Positions 1-7,516 of a stretch of DNA of 64,000 bases are shown piece by piece; position 1 is the first letter of the stretch, and the number at the start of each line of letters is the position of its first letter. Source of the DNA: Ascidiaceihabitans sp039975415 (lineage in GTDB: Bacteria; Pseudomonadota; Alphaproteobacteria; Rhodobacterales; Rhodobacteraceae); assembly GCF_039975415.1 (NCBI RefSeq), contig NZ_JBDWHD010000006.1; one strand, given 5' to 3'. Below the pieces are notes generated by a model. It searched no databases. It saw only the letters and a program-made list of their open reading frames with translations, and had not been told where the DNA came from. The position numbers and the translations under genes were made by a program.

Positions 1-321
1 GATCATCAGGTGTGTGGACATGGGCAGGTAGCCATAGACCCGCTTGCCAACAGGAACCTGGGGGTGGGCCGATGCGACGACCTCGGCATAGCCCCATACG
101 GGTACGCGCCCGTGGTCGGCGTTCGGGGTCGGGAAAAAGTACCAATACCCGATGCTTTCAGGCGCCACTGCGTATGTGATGTTATTGGCGGTGAGTGAAA
201 AACAATCGACGCGCAGCAGGCATTCCCCGTCCTGAGGCGTGTCAGGGAACGTGACCGGCACCACCTGAGTTTCGCTGAGATCTTTGCGGTTGACGATGAG
301 GTCCTGGCCGGCGATCGACAT
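1..321 (-). CDS. DUF2855 family protein, N-terminal fragment
   Basis: This gene runs off the left edge; only its first 107 codons are visible. It starts at the ATG at 319-321, preceded on the minus strand by an AAGG ribosome site. The readable protein begins MSIAGQDLIVNRKDLSETQ and continues through a small-residue-rich region with SIGYWYFFPTP and GRVPVWGYAEVV. These resemble the start of DUF2855 proteins, an uncharacterised family common in proteobacteria that looks distantly like the medium-chain dehydrogenase fold. No catalytic role is established. It is divergent from rpmB and probably unrelated to it. The family call rests on remembered N-terminal motifs. Confidence 0.6.
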   Translation of the reverse strand, partial: MSIAGQDLIVNRKDLSETQVVPVTFPDTPQDGECLLRVDCFSLTANNITYAVAPESIGYWYFFPTPNADHGRVPVWGYAEVVASAHPQVPVGKRVYGYLPMSTHLMI

Positions 322-460
322 GATTGTTGTCCTTGGTAAGGGGCGTTTTACATGGGTTGCGGCAGCTTGAACCGGGCCGGTCTGCATTGGCAAGACGCGC
401 TGCCGCGTGACGTTGGGGCGAATGCAGTGTAAAACAAGGCTGGAAAGTGGGCGAACCTGC

Positions 461-489
461 TTGACCCAAGCGGCGATTCCCCCTATTGC
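461..489 (+). promoter_or_regulatory. Candidate sigma-70 promoter of rpmB
   Basis: TTGACC at 461-466 and TATTGC at 484-489 are separated by 17 bases, close to the consensus -35/-10 arrangement. The pair lies about 90 bases upstream of the rpmB start and points toward it. No transcription start is known, so this is a sequence match only. Confidence 0.45.
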
Positions 490-580
490 CGCCTAACGAA
501 ATTATGAGGTGCAGCATAGGCGGCACCCTTTGTCGTTATGAAGACCGCTTCAAACACGACTTGAGCAAAAGGATGATCCC

Positions 581-868
581 ATGTCGCGCGTATGCGAATT
601 GACCGGTAAAGGCCCAATGTCTGGCAACAATGTCAGCCACGCCAACAACAAAACAAAGCGTCGCTTTCTGCCAAACCTGAACGATGTGACGTTGCAGTCC
701 GAAGTTCTGGGTCGCGGCATCAAGTTTCGCATTTCTGCGGCAGCGCTGCGCACTGTTGACCACCGCGGTGGTCTGGATGCGTTCATGGCGAAATCCAAAG
801 ACGTTGAACTTTCCGCGAATGCGTTGAAAGTGAAGAAAGAAATCGCGAAAGCCCTTGCTGCGGCATAA
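581..868 (+). CDS. rpmB: 50S ribosomal protein L28
   Basis: This gene encodes ribosomal protein L28, a 95-residue component of the large ribosomal subunit. The N terminus MSRVCELTGKGPMSGNNVSH carries the conserved CxLTGKxP start and the following SHANNKTKRRFLPNL block typical of bacterial L28. The length fits the longer alphaproteobacterial form. The ATG at 581 has an AAGGATG ribosome site seven bases upstream. A promoter-like sequence lies upstream and a GC-rich hairpin follows, so it looks monocistronic. Nothing unusual was seen. Confidence 0.97.
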   Translation: MSRVCELTGKGPMSGNNVSHANNKTKRRFLPNLNDVTLQSEVLGRGIKFRISAAALRTVDHRGGLDAFMAKSKDVELSANALKVKKEIAKALAAA

Positions 869-893
869 GCGCTTGCGAGGTTTAATTGATTTG

Positions 894-930
894 GCCCCGT
901 TCGCAATCTGCGTGCGGGGCTGTTTCATTT
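894..930 (+). terminator. Rho-independent terminator after rpmB
   Basis: GCCCCG (894-899) pairs with CGGGGC (915-920) across a 15-base loop, followed by a T-rich tract (tgtttcatttt). It begins 26 bases after the rpmB stop. Confidence 0.6.
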
Positions 931-973
931 TGGCGCAGTTGAATCCCGTGATGCGCTGAATTACACAATACGC

Positions 974-1321
974 ATGTATGTCATACGCCCCCTTTTAGCG
1001 TTGTGCCTTGCGCTTGTGATCAGTTTCACAGGCCACAGTATGGCTGTGGCGCGTGGTGCAAATGACGCCACGGGCAAGATGGTTTTGTGCACCGGGTCCG
1101 GTGAAAAACTGGTGTATATGGATGCGCAGGGCAATCCGACGTCCGCGCCGCATTTATGTCCTGACTGTTTGGCGGCAAGCCTGGATAGCCTTCAGCCGCA
1201 ATACGATTTGCCGGCGGCTGTGGTGTTGCACCCCATTGCATATATCGTCAGTGCCAGCATGGCACATGTCGGAACTGTTCCCTTTGTCTACATGTCACGT
1301 GGACCGCCTGCCGCAGTGTGA
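974..1321 (+). CDS. Small secreted protein, possibly DUF2946-like
   Basis: This is a 115-residue protein with an N-terminal hydrophobic signal segment (residues about 1-26, ending near MAVA). The mature part contains HLCPDCLAA (around residues 80-89), a Cys-x-x-Cys pair next to a His. This is reminiscent of DUF2946, small periplasmic proteins often found beside copper-handling genes. The PCu(A)C copper chaperone starts 50 bases downstream on the same strand, so a role in periplasmic metal handling is plausible but inferred. The start at 974 is chosen because it gives a complete signal peptide. Family membership is uncertain. Confidence 0.6.
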   Translation: MYVIRPLLALCLALVISFTGHSMAVARGANDATGKMVLCTGSGEKLVYMDAQGNPTSAPHLCPDCLAASLDSLQPQYDLPAAVVLHPIAYIVSASMAHVGTVPFVYMSRGPPAAV

Positions 1322-1370
1322 TCCAGAACCAAATCATCACTTTTAGACACGACCGACAAGGACAACAGAT

Positions 1371-1865
1371 ATGTCTGTGACTTCCAAATTTCTCGCAGCT
1401 GCGGCTGCAACTGTAATGCTGTCTGGTGCGGCTTTTGCCGATGGCATGGGTCTTATGGCCAAAGACGCCTACGCGCGGGCCGCGACCCCCAATGCCAAAG
1501 CGGGCGCTGCATTCATGATACTGATGAACCATACCGATCAGGACGATAGACTGATTGCTGCAAAATCCGACGTTGCCAAAAAGGTCGAATTGCACACCCA
1601 CATCGATCAGGGTGAGGGCGTTATGAAAATGACAGAAATCGAAGGCGGGATCGCCATTGCCGCGGGTGAAATGCACATGATGCAACGCGGCGGCGACCAC
1701 GTGATGCTGATGGGGCTGAACCAGTCCCTTATTCAGGGCAACACAATTAAAGTGACGCTGGTGTTTGAAAACGCGGGCGAAGTTGAGATTGAGGTGCCCG
1801 TCGACAACGAACGTAAAGCCAAGCATGGCGGCCACGGCGACCATTCGGGCCATTCATCCGACTGA
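1371..1865 (+). CDS. PCu(A)C-type periplasmic copper chaperone
   Basis: This 164-residue exported protein belongs to the PCu(A)C family, which binds Cu(I) in the periplasm and supplies the CuA and CuB sites of cytochrome oxidase. A signal peptide ends near SGAAFA (residue about 23). The copper site is visible: VELHTHIDQGEGVMKM supplies His and Met, and MHMMQRGGDHVMLMG supplies the second His-x-Met part of the family motif. The C terminus is a His-rich tail (HGGHGDHSGHSS), which may bind extra metal. The gene has an ACAAGGACAA ribosome site and probably forms an operon with the upstream Cys-x-x-Cys protein. Confidence in the family is high. Confidence 0.92.
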   Translation: MSVTSKFLAAAAATVMLSGAAFADGMGLMAKDAYARAATPNAKAGAAFMILMNHTDQDDRLIAAKSDVAKKVELHTHIDQGEGVMKMTEIEGGIAIAAGEMHMMQRGGDHVMLMGLNQSLIQGNTIKVTLVFENAGEVEIEVPVDNERKAKHGGHGDHSGHSSD

Positions 1866-1872
1866 TCCCTTC

Positions 1873-1900
1873 AGGGCCGGACCTTGCGTGGTTCGGCCCT
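1873..1900. terminator. Shared hairpin between convergent copper chaperone and cobB
   Basis: AGGGCCGGACC (1873-1883) pairs with GGTTCGGCCCT (1890-1900), one G-T wobble included. It lies eight bases after the chaperone stop and touches the cobB stop codon, so it may terminate both convergent genes. The T-tracts on either side are weak. Confidence 0.55.
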
Positions 1901-2592
1901 TACGTTTGCAGAAGGTCATGGACCCATGCAGGCACTGTTTCGCTGGCCTTTCCAAAACGGGTTTCATCAAATTGGGAGACCACCGCCGAGGGTTCCAAAT
2001 TCAACTCTATTGTATGAGCGCCATACGCTTTTGCCATTTGTACAAAACCTGCGGCAGGATAGACGTTGCCGGATGTGCCGATAGCGGCAAACACATCAGC
2101 CTTGCTTAACGCCGTTTCAATGCGCTCCATGCCGTAGGGCATTTCCCCAAACCACACGATATCGGGACGTGCAGTGCGGGCGCCGCAATCACCGCATGTT
2201 TCACCCACCTGCATGTCCCGCGCGACAGGCCAACGGTGATCACATGAAGAACACAGCGCTGAATTCAACTGGCCATGCATGTGCAAAACGTTTTGCATGC
2301 CGCCTTTTTCGTGCAGGTCATCAACGTTTTGCGTGATTAAAGTCACCGCGCCTGTGTGCAGGGTTTCCAGTTCGGCCAAAGCAATGTGGGCTGCGTTTGC
2401 TTGCGCTTTTTGGGCTTCGGCTCGGCGCATATTATAGAAATCGACAACAAGCTGCGGGTTACGGGCAAAACCTTCTGGTGTGGCCACATCTTCAATGTTG
2501 TGTTTTGCCCATAGCCCGTCTGCGCCCCGAAAAGTGCCAAGGCCGCTTTCGGCAGAAATACCTGCGCCGGTCAGAATGACGATATTGGTCAT
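1900..2592 (-). CDS. cobB: NAD-dependent protein deacylase, sirtuin class III
   Basis: This is a 230-residue Sir2-family enzyme that removes acyl groups from protein lysines, consuming NAD+. Visible motifs include the NAD-binding GAGISAESGLGTFRG (residues about 9-23), QNVDDLHEKGG, the catalytic-His region MHGQ, and a zinc ribbon with CSSC and CGDC. Tyr53 and Arg56 in FYNMRR match the YxxR motif that lets CobB and SIRT5 accept succinyl and malonyl lysine. The length is normal for bacterial CobB. It lies 12 bases downstream of the LysR gene on the same strand, so the two are probably co-transcribed. Confidence 0.95.
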   Translation of the reverse strand: MTNIVILTGAGISAESGLGTFRGADGLWAKHNIEDVATPEGFARNPQLVVDFYNMRRAEAQKAQANAAHIALAELETLHTGAVTLITQNVDDLHEKGGMQNVLHMHGQLNSALCSSCDHRWPVARDMQVGETCGDCGARTARPDIVWFGEMPYGMERIETALSKADVFAAIGTSGNVYPAAGFVQMAKAYGAHTIELNLEPSAVVSQFDETRFGKASETVPAWVHDLLQT

Positions 2593-2604
2593 CGGATTGT
2601 CCCC

Positions 2605-3567
2605 TTACCCCTCAAGTGTGCGCAAATCATCTGCCAGCCATGGCAGAAAAGTCACTGCAGGATCAATCATATGGCGTTGCACCAATTGGCGCATGGTTAC
2701 AGCGACATCGCGGGGCACGTCGCCGGCCCAGTCAATGCCAGCATAGAGCATAATTTCCCGCGAAAAGGGTTTGAAGGGCAGGGGGAATGCCTCCACTTCG
2801 GAATGAAAGCGTTCGGCACGCATATAGCCCAGTGGGGTGGTCACGGCCCACCCGATGCCCCGCGCAACCATAGCCATCAGCGCAAGATGGCTGCCCAATT
2901 CAAAGCGTTGCGGGAAGTTCAGCTTATGGCGCGCCAGATGGGCTTCGATCTGCCGGCTGATCAATTGGTCCTCATCGTAACGCAGGAACGGCAACGTATC
3001 GAGATGCTGTTCCAAAGTCGCTTGCGTGAACACCCCTTTGGGGGCCACTAGAATGAAGGGGTCGCGTACCAACGGATATTCCTGCACACCTTCCATCATT
3101 TGCCCGGTTTTGGCAGAAATCGCGATATGCAGCTGCTTGTCGGCAATGGCGTCCGAAATCTCGTGGCTGGGCGCTGTGATCAGCTTGAATTTGCACCCTG
3201 TCAAACTGTCGGCCAAAATTGTTGCCAACCGCGGTGTCAGGTCATTGTCAAAGTCGTCGATCAACCCGATAGACAGCGCACTCAGATGCGCCAGATCCAT
3301 CACTGTCAATTCACTTTGCGCCATGCGCAATTCGCCCAAAGCGGCGCGCGCACGTCCCAAAAAGCTGTGCCCGGCTGGTGTCAGGCGCATGGGGCGTTTG
3401 TTGTGTTCGATCAAGTCGGTTTTCAGCGCCAGTTCAAGCTTGGTCAATTGTTGGCTGACCGCGGGCTGGCTTAATCCGGTGATCTTGGCGGTTTGGGCCA
3501 CAGACCCACTTGATGCTAAGGCCTCAAACACCTCTAACCCACGTAGTGTGACACCTTTTGCAATCAT
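2605..3567 (-). CDS. LysR-family transcriptional regulator
   Basis: This 320-residue LysR regulator has an N-terminal winged helix-turn-helix (residues about 8-67, with SGSVAQTAKITGLSQPAVSQ). A long substrate-binding domain follows. It diverges from the carbon-nitrogen hydrolase at 3718, with a 150-base spacer that probably carries its operator. It is followed closely by cobB. LysR genes usually control the divergent neighbour, so the hydrolase is the likeliest target, but the ligand is unknown. Confidence 0.9.
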   Translation of the reverse strand: MIAKGVTLRGLEVFEALASSGSVAQTAKITGLSQPAVSQQLTKLELALKTDLIEHNKRPMRLTPAGHSFLGRARAALGELRMAQSELTVMDLAHLSALSIGLIDDFDNDLTPRLATILADSLTGCKFKLITAPSHEISDAIADKQLHIAISAKTGQMMEGVQEYPLVRDPFILVAPKGVFTQATLEQHLDTLPFLRYDEDQLISRQIEAHLARHKLNFPQRFELGSHLALMAMVARGIGWAVTTPLGYMRAERFHSEVEAFPLPFKPFSREIMLYAGIDWAGDVPRDVAVTMRQLVQRHMIDPAVTFLPWLADDLRTLEG

Positions 3568-3717
3568 TGTGGCTGACCTTTGCAGTTTAAGAATATGTGA
3601 AACTTAATACGGGCTATCATGTCATATATAGGGGTTAGACGTCAAAGGAATTTGGAAAGTCTAAACATGGACATCGGCCTGAATTTGGGACAGGCTGGAC
3701 CGAAACTGGAGAATGCC

Positions 3718-4608
3718 ATGAAAATCGCAACAGCTGCTTACCCGCTTGATGTGTTCGAGCATTGGGATCAATACGTGTCCAAATTAACCGGATGGGTGAA
3801 AGAGGCCGCAGGCCAAGGTGCCGATTTGCTGGTGTTTCCCGAATACGCCGCCATGGAACTTGCGACGCTTGCGGGGATGAACGTGGCGGGCGATCTTGAG
3901 CAATCCATGCATGCTGTGTCTGAGCGGTTGCCCGATGCAGATGCCCTGCACGCTAGGCTTGCCACGCAGTTTGATGTTCATATCCTTGCCGGATCGGCCC
4001 CGTCGTTTCATGCGCCACGCCCGGAAAACGGACGCCCCGTGAACCGCGCCCGCCTGTTTACACCGCAAGGCGGCATTGGCGTGCAAGACAAACAGATCAT
4101 GACCCGTTTTGAGGCTGAGGTCTGGGACGTCGTGCCGGGCAATGCGTTGCAAATTTTTGACACTGCATTAGGGAAAATCGGCGTGTTGATCTGCTATGAC
4201 AGTGAATTTCCGTTGCTGGGTCGTGCTTTGTCGCAGGCCGACATCATCGTGGTGCCATCCGTGACGGAAGCTGTGTCAGGCTATTGGCGTGTGCGCATCG
4301 GTGCCATGGCGCGGGCCTTGGAAAGCCAGTGCATTACTGTGATGTCGTCGATTGTTGGCGGCGCGGACTGGAATGATGCGCTGGGCAGCACCATTGGAGC
4401 AGGTGGTGTGTTTTGTCCGCCCGATCGCGGATTTCCTGAAACAGGCGTTCTTGCGGTGGGGGACCTGAATGTGGCTGGATGGACTTACGCGGAAGTGGAC
4501 CTGGCGCAGATTGCAGAGGTTCGCGCAGATGGCGTGGTTTTGAACCGACGCGACTGGGATGCGCAGATTGGTCGTGACGCTGCGGTCACAAATACATCTT
4601 TGCAGTGA
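3718..4608 (+). CDS. Carbon-nitrogen hydrolase (nitrilase superfamily)
   Basis: This 296-residue enzyme of the nitrilase superfamily probably hydrolyses an amide or carbamoyl substrate. The Glu-Lys-Cys triad is visible: Glu in VFPEYAAMEL, Lys in QDKQIMTRFE, and the nucleophile Cys in VLICYDSEFP. An upstream in-frame start exists at 3619, but the ATG at 3718 is chosen because GGAG lies six bases before it and MKIATAAYP is the usual family start. The gene is divergent from the LysR regulator. The exact substrate cannot be read from the sequence; relatives include omega-amidases and N-carbamoyl hydrolases. Confidence 0.9.
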   Translation: MKIATAAYPLDVFEHWDQYVSKLTGWVKEAAGQGADLLVFPEYAAMELATLAGMNVAGDLEQSMHAVSERLPDADALHARLATQFDVHILAGSAPSFHAPRPENGRPVNRARLFTPQGGIGVQDKQIMTRFEAEVWDVVPGNALQIFDTALGKIGVLICYDSEFPLLGRALSQADIIVVPSVTEAVSGYWRVRIGAMARALESQCITVMSSIVGGADWNDALGSTIGAGGVFCPPDRGFPETGVLAVGDLNVAGWTYAEVDLAQIAEVRADGVVLNRRDWDAQIGRDAAVTNTSLQ

Positions 4609-4690
4609 TTGAAGCCTTGAAACTGCGGTAAAAAGCGCTCATTTAGTGGCGCGTCCGCAGATGGCGGATAGATTCCATGTAGGAGAGACC

Positions 4691-4909
4691 ATGGCCAAGG
4701 AAGATACGCTCGAATTTCCCGGTGTCGTAAAGGAACTCCTGCCGAATGCGACGTTTCGGGTCGAGCTGGAAAACGGCCATGAGATCATCGCACATACGGC
4801 AGGCAAAATGCGCAAAAACCGCATTCGTGTTCTGGCAGGCGACAAGGTGCAAGTCGAAATGACGCCCTACGATCTGACTAAGGGTCGGATCAACTATCGC
4901 TTTAAGTAA
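4691..4909 (+). CDS. infA: Translation initiation factor IF-1
   Basis: This gene encodes the 72-residue IF-1, which binds the A site of the 30S subunit during initiation. The start MAKEDTLEFPGVVKELLPNA and the end GRINYRFK are the conserved family termini, and the whole protein is one S1-like OB fold. The ATG at 4691 follows an AGGAGAGACC ribosome site. A longer in-frame reading from 4646 is not needed. It is followed after eight bases by maf, forming an infA-maf-rng-yacG cluster that recurs in alphaproteobacteria. Confidence 0.97.
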   Translation: MAKEDTLEFPGVVKELLPNATFRVELENGHEIIAHTAGKMRKNRIRVLAGDKVQVEMTPYDLTKGRINYRFK

Positions 4910-4917
4910 CAGCCCTT

Positions 4918-5496
4918 ATGGCTTTTATCTTAGGTTCAGGAAGCCCCCGCCGCCTAGAGCTGCTGGGGCAAATTGGCGTTGTGCCTGACGCTGTTCGCGC
5001 CCCTGACATCGACGAAACGCCGCTTAAGGCCGAACTGCCGCGCCCCTATTGCAACCGCGTGACGGCGCAAAAGGTTGCTGCCGTCGAAGCAGCCCCTGAT
5101 GATATCGTTTTATGCGCGGACACCACTGTCGCCTTGGGGCGTCGGATCATGGGCAAACCTGACGATGCCGCACAAGCTGCAGAGTATTTGTGGAAATTAT
5201 CGGGACGTCGCCACCGTGTCATTACATCCGTTGCAGTAAAGCGCGGCGACCGTGTTTGGCAAAAGGATGTTGTCAGCGCGGTGCGCATGAAGGCGTTGTC
5301 CAACGTCGAGGTAAACGCATATCTGGCCACCGGCGACTGGCAAGGCAAAGCCGGCGGCTATGCCATCCAAGGCCCCGCAGGTGCATTCATTCCATGGATC
5401 AGCGGATCTTTCTCCGCCATCATGGGATTGCCGGTCACTGAAACCGCGGGCCTTCTTACGGCTGCGGGATACCCTCTTTATAAGGAAGCGCCATGA
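4918..5496 (+). CDS. maf: Maf-family nucleoside triphosphate pyrophosphatase
   Basis: This 192-residue Maf/HAM1-like enzyme hydrolyses non-canonical or canonical nucleoside triphosphates to monophosphates. The N-terminal LGSGSPRRLELLGQIG is the Maf signature. It is followed by the catalytic-Asp segment CADTTVALG, the KP motif MGKPDDAAQ, and GGYAIQGPAGAFI near the C terminus. It sits between infA and the RNase E/G gene, overlapping the latter by four bases, so translation is probably coupled. Paralogues differ in base preference, which is not resolved here. Confidence 0.93.
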   Translation: MAFILGSGSPRRLELLGQIGVVPDAVRAPDIDETPLKAELPRPYCNRVTAQKVAAVEAAPDDIVLCADTTVALGRRIMGKPDDAAQAAEYLWKLSGRRHRVITSVAVKRGDRVWQKDVVSAVRMKALSNVEVNAYLATGDWQGKAGGYAIQGPAGAFIPWISGSFSAIMGLPVTETAGLLTAAGYPLYKEAP

Positions 5497-6512
5497 AAGG
5501 CCGCACGATTATTCTGGACCACTTAGGTGACCGCGAAGCCGCTGCATTGATGGTGGATGGCAAGCTGGACGATCTGTTGATTTCTGGCGACACTGCCCCC
5601 CCCGGCACGATCTATCGCGCGATCGCTGACAAGCCGGTAAAAGGGCAAGGTGGCATGTTCTTGAAGACGCCTGATGGTCCTGCCTTTTTGCGGCAAGTGA
5701 AAGGGTTGGCGCCGGGCCAAAGCCTGCTTGTTCAGGTGTCGGGATACGCGGAGCCTGGCAAAGCAATTCCCGTCACTCAGAAAATCCTGTTCAAAAGCCG
5801 CTATGCCATCGTCACCCCGGGCGCTCCGGGATTGAACATTTCCCGCAGCATCCGCGACGACGATCTACGAGACCAGCTGTTGGAAATTGCGCATGACGCG
5901 CTGGACGGGCGACAAGTTGGCTTGATCTTGCGGTCTTGTTGTGTGGATGCGGCGCCGGAAGACATCGCTGAAGACATTCAGGCGATGGTGTCCCTTGCAG
6001 ATGCTGTCATGGGCGACGAAGGCAGCGGGCAAGCCACGCTAAGTGATGGCGACGGCCCACATGTTCTTGCATGGCGCGACTGGGTTGCTCCGGCCGAGGT
6101 CGTCACCGAAGCCGGTGGATTTGAAGCCCATGGCGTGTTGGATGCTTTGGAGGACGCGACCGGCGCGTTCGTGTCTTTCGGGGCGGGGGGCATGTATATT
6201 GAGCCGACGCGTGCCCTGATTGCCGTGGACGTCAACACCGGCAACGACGCTTCGCTTGCAGCAGGGATCAAAGCAAACATGGCATGTGCCAGATTGTTGC
6301 CCACGGCATTGCGTGTTCGCGGTTTGGCGGGGCAGATTACGCTTGATCTGGCCCCTATGCCGAAAAAAGACCGGCGCGCGTTTGAAAACGCTTTGCGATC
6401 TTCGTTCAAGGCATGTGAGATCGAAACTGCGTTGGTTGGTTGGACGCCGCTGGGGCATTACGAACTGCAACGCAAGCGCGTCCGCCTGCCGCTGTTAGAG
6501 GTTCTGTCATGA
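5493..6512 (+). CDS. Ribonuclease E/G family endoribonuclease, short form
   Basis: This 339-residue member of the RNase E/G family lacks the long C-terminal scaffold of RNase E. The first ~115 residues resemble the S1 RNA-binding subdomain (GTIYRAIADKPVKGQGGMFL). ISRSIRD marks the start of the RNase H-like part, and the catalytic VDVNTG motif (around residue 246) is intact. The C-terminal LGHYELQRKRVRLP corresponds to the family's GLLEMTRQR segment, but the CPxC zinc-link of larger RNase E is not seen. Short forms like this occur beside maf and yacG in Rhodobacterales. It overlaps both neighbours by four bases. Confidence 0.88.
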   Translation: MKGRTIILDHLGDREAAALMVDGKLDDLLISGDTAPPGTIYRAIADKPVKGQGGMFLKTPDGPAFLRQVKGLAPGQSLLVQVSGYAEPGKAIPVTQKILFKSRYAIVTPGAPGLNISRSIRDDDLRDQLLEIAHDALDGRQVGLILRSCCVDAAPEDIAEDIQAMVSLADAVMGDEGSGQATLSDGDGPHVLAWRDWVAPAEVVTEAGGFEAHGVLDALEDATGAFVSFGAGGMYIEPTRALIAVDVNTGNDASLAAGIKANMACARLLPTALRVRGLAGQITLDLAPMPKKDRRAFENALRSSFKACEIETALVGWTPLGHYELQRKRVRLPLLEVLS

Positions 6513-6691
6513 GCTGCCCGATTTGCGATGCTGAAACGGCCAAAGACTATCGCCCGTTCTGTTCACGTCGATGCGCTGACGTAGATTTGGCGCGCTGGGT
6601 GAACGGATCCTATGCCGTACCGTCCGACGATCTGGAAGATATCGAGGCCGCAATTGACGCTGTGGATCAGACGCAACCAAAGCCACATTAA
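6509..6691 (+). CDS. yacG: Zinc-ribbon protein YacG, DNA gyrase inhibitor
   Basis: This 60-residue zinc protein of the YacG family binds GyrB and inhibits gyrase in E. coli. All four zinc ligands are present: CPIC near the N terminus and CSRRC about 15 residues later, followed by the conserved DLARWVNGSYAVP. The ATG at 6509 overlaps the upstream RNase gene in an ATGA arrangement. It is the last gene of the infA-maf-rng-yacG cluster and ends 78 bases before tRNA-Phe. Confidence 0.93.
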   Translation: MSCPICDAETAKDYRPFCSRRCADVDLARWVNGSYAVPSDDLEDIEAAIDAVDQTQPKPH

Positions 6692-6769
6692 AAGAGTTGA
6701 AAAAGGTTCTGGACACCGCGCCCCAATGGTCCTAGAACCCGCTCACCCAAGCCTGCAAAGGCGTCCCGT

Positions 6770-6844
6770 GCCCGGGTAGCTCAGGGGTAGAGCAGTGGAT
6801 TGAAAATCCTCGTGTCGGTGGTTCGATTCCGCCCCCGGGCACCA
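6770..6844 (+). tRNA. tRNA-Phe (GAA), integration site of the island
   Basis: A complete cloverleaf with encoded CCA can be drawn. The acceptor arm is GCCCGGG/CCCGGGC, the D arm GCTC/GAGC, the anticodon loop TTGAAAA (anticodon GAA), and the T arm GGTGG/CCGCC. The anticodon stem GTGGA/TCCTC has one U28-U42 mismatch. The 3' 42 bases lie inside the left copy of a 43-bp direct repeat, so the element's att core overlaps the 3' half of this gene. Confidence 0.96.
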
Positions 6845-6845
6845 T
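6803..6845 (+). repeat. Left attachment repeat (att core in tRNA-Phe)
   Basis: This 43-bp segment from AAAATCCTCG to GGGCACCAT is repeated at 24672-24714 with a single mismatch in the acceptor stem. It covers the anticodon 3' strand, variable loop, T arm, acceptor 3' strand and CCA. Confidence 0.9.
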
Positions 6846-7516
6846 TTAAACGTAATAAAAGCATACGCTTAGCGTTTTTCTGCATTGCAGCGAAAACGTT
6901 GTGCTAGCACGATTTTACCTAGCACAGCGCTAGCACAGTCTAAAAAACATCATTTAGCACAGTACTTTGCAAGCATAGCGCCGTGCACCTAGCACAAACC
7001 TAGCACAGCACGGTAGCAACGCTTCTTCGCGTGCTTATGGGGCTCACAGAGTGATGTTGTGGGTTTAAGTATTTGGGATTGTTGGAACAAATTTTGGGTT
7101 TTGGTTGTTTGGCATCAAGCACTGCAATTTCGATCAAATCAGATGATTTTCACCATCGTCAGTTGGCACCGTGCGAAGCCACCCTTGTCAAGAACAACAA
7201 TTTTCTTCGCGGAAGTTCTCACTAAAAGTTTCTTGAGGAAAATTCTTAAGAGTTCTTACACTGAGAAAGTTTTTCCAAGTTGGTTGGAACCGCGTTTTTA
7301 CAGTGGTGCGGACCTTCGCTGCGCGGTGTAGGAACAAAATTGATGCTTGTGAATTGAACCCGTTCCTCGTTTGCAACGTTGGCTGCATTCTGTAAACGTA
7401 GACCGCCAAAACGGTTGATTGGTTGCCTTGTAGAACTTGAGCAACAGCAACTTTGAGTACCATTTTCCAAAGGAATCTGGTTCTAATAATCTTTTAGCCT
7501 TTGATCTGGATATTTT
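6846..7516. other. Left-end non-coding region of the island
   Basis: About 670 bases hold no supported gene. ACGC TTA GCGT followed by TTTTT at 6865-6880 may be a weak terminator for tRNA-Phe. The TAGCAC repeat cluster lies at 6905-7019. From about 7050 to 7516 the sequence is AT-rich; open frames there lack ribosome sites and protein-like composition. Confidence 0.6.
6905..7019. repeat. Cluster of TAGCAC repeats near the left att site
   Basis: TAGCAC occurs at 6905, 6920, 6931, 6955, 6990 and 7001, with a variant TAGCAA at 7014. Most copies extend to TAGCACA. Several spacings are near 11, 24 or 35 bases, roughly one to three helical turns. One more TAGCAC is at 24612, just inside the right att site. 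This arrangement resembles arm-type integrase or excisionase binding sites, but that is inference. Confidence 0.65.

Noticed and set aside
536..928. Antisense frames across rpmB
   Set aside because: They are opposite a certain ribosomal protein gene and have no family features.
3026..3607. 193-codon frame on the plus strand
   Set aside because: It lies antisense to the LysR gene whose protein is clearly recognisable.
6905..7019. CRISPR array
   Set aside because: The repeats are only six to seven bases with irregular short spacers, unlike CRISPR repeats of 24-40 bases. No cas genes are nearby.
7059..7331. 90-codon ORF in the island's left end
   Set aside because: It has no ribosome site, biased low-complexity composition and no family resemblance.
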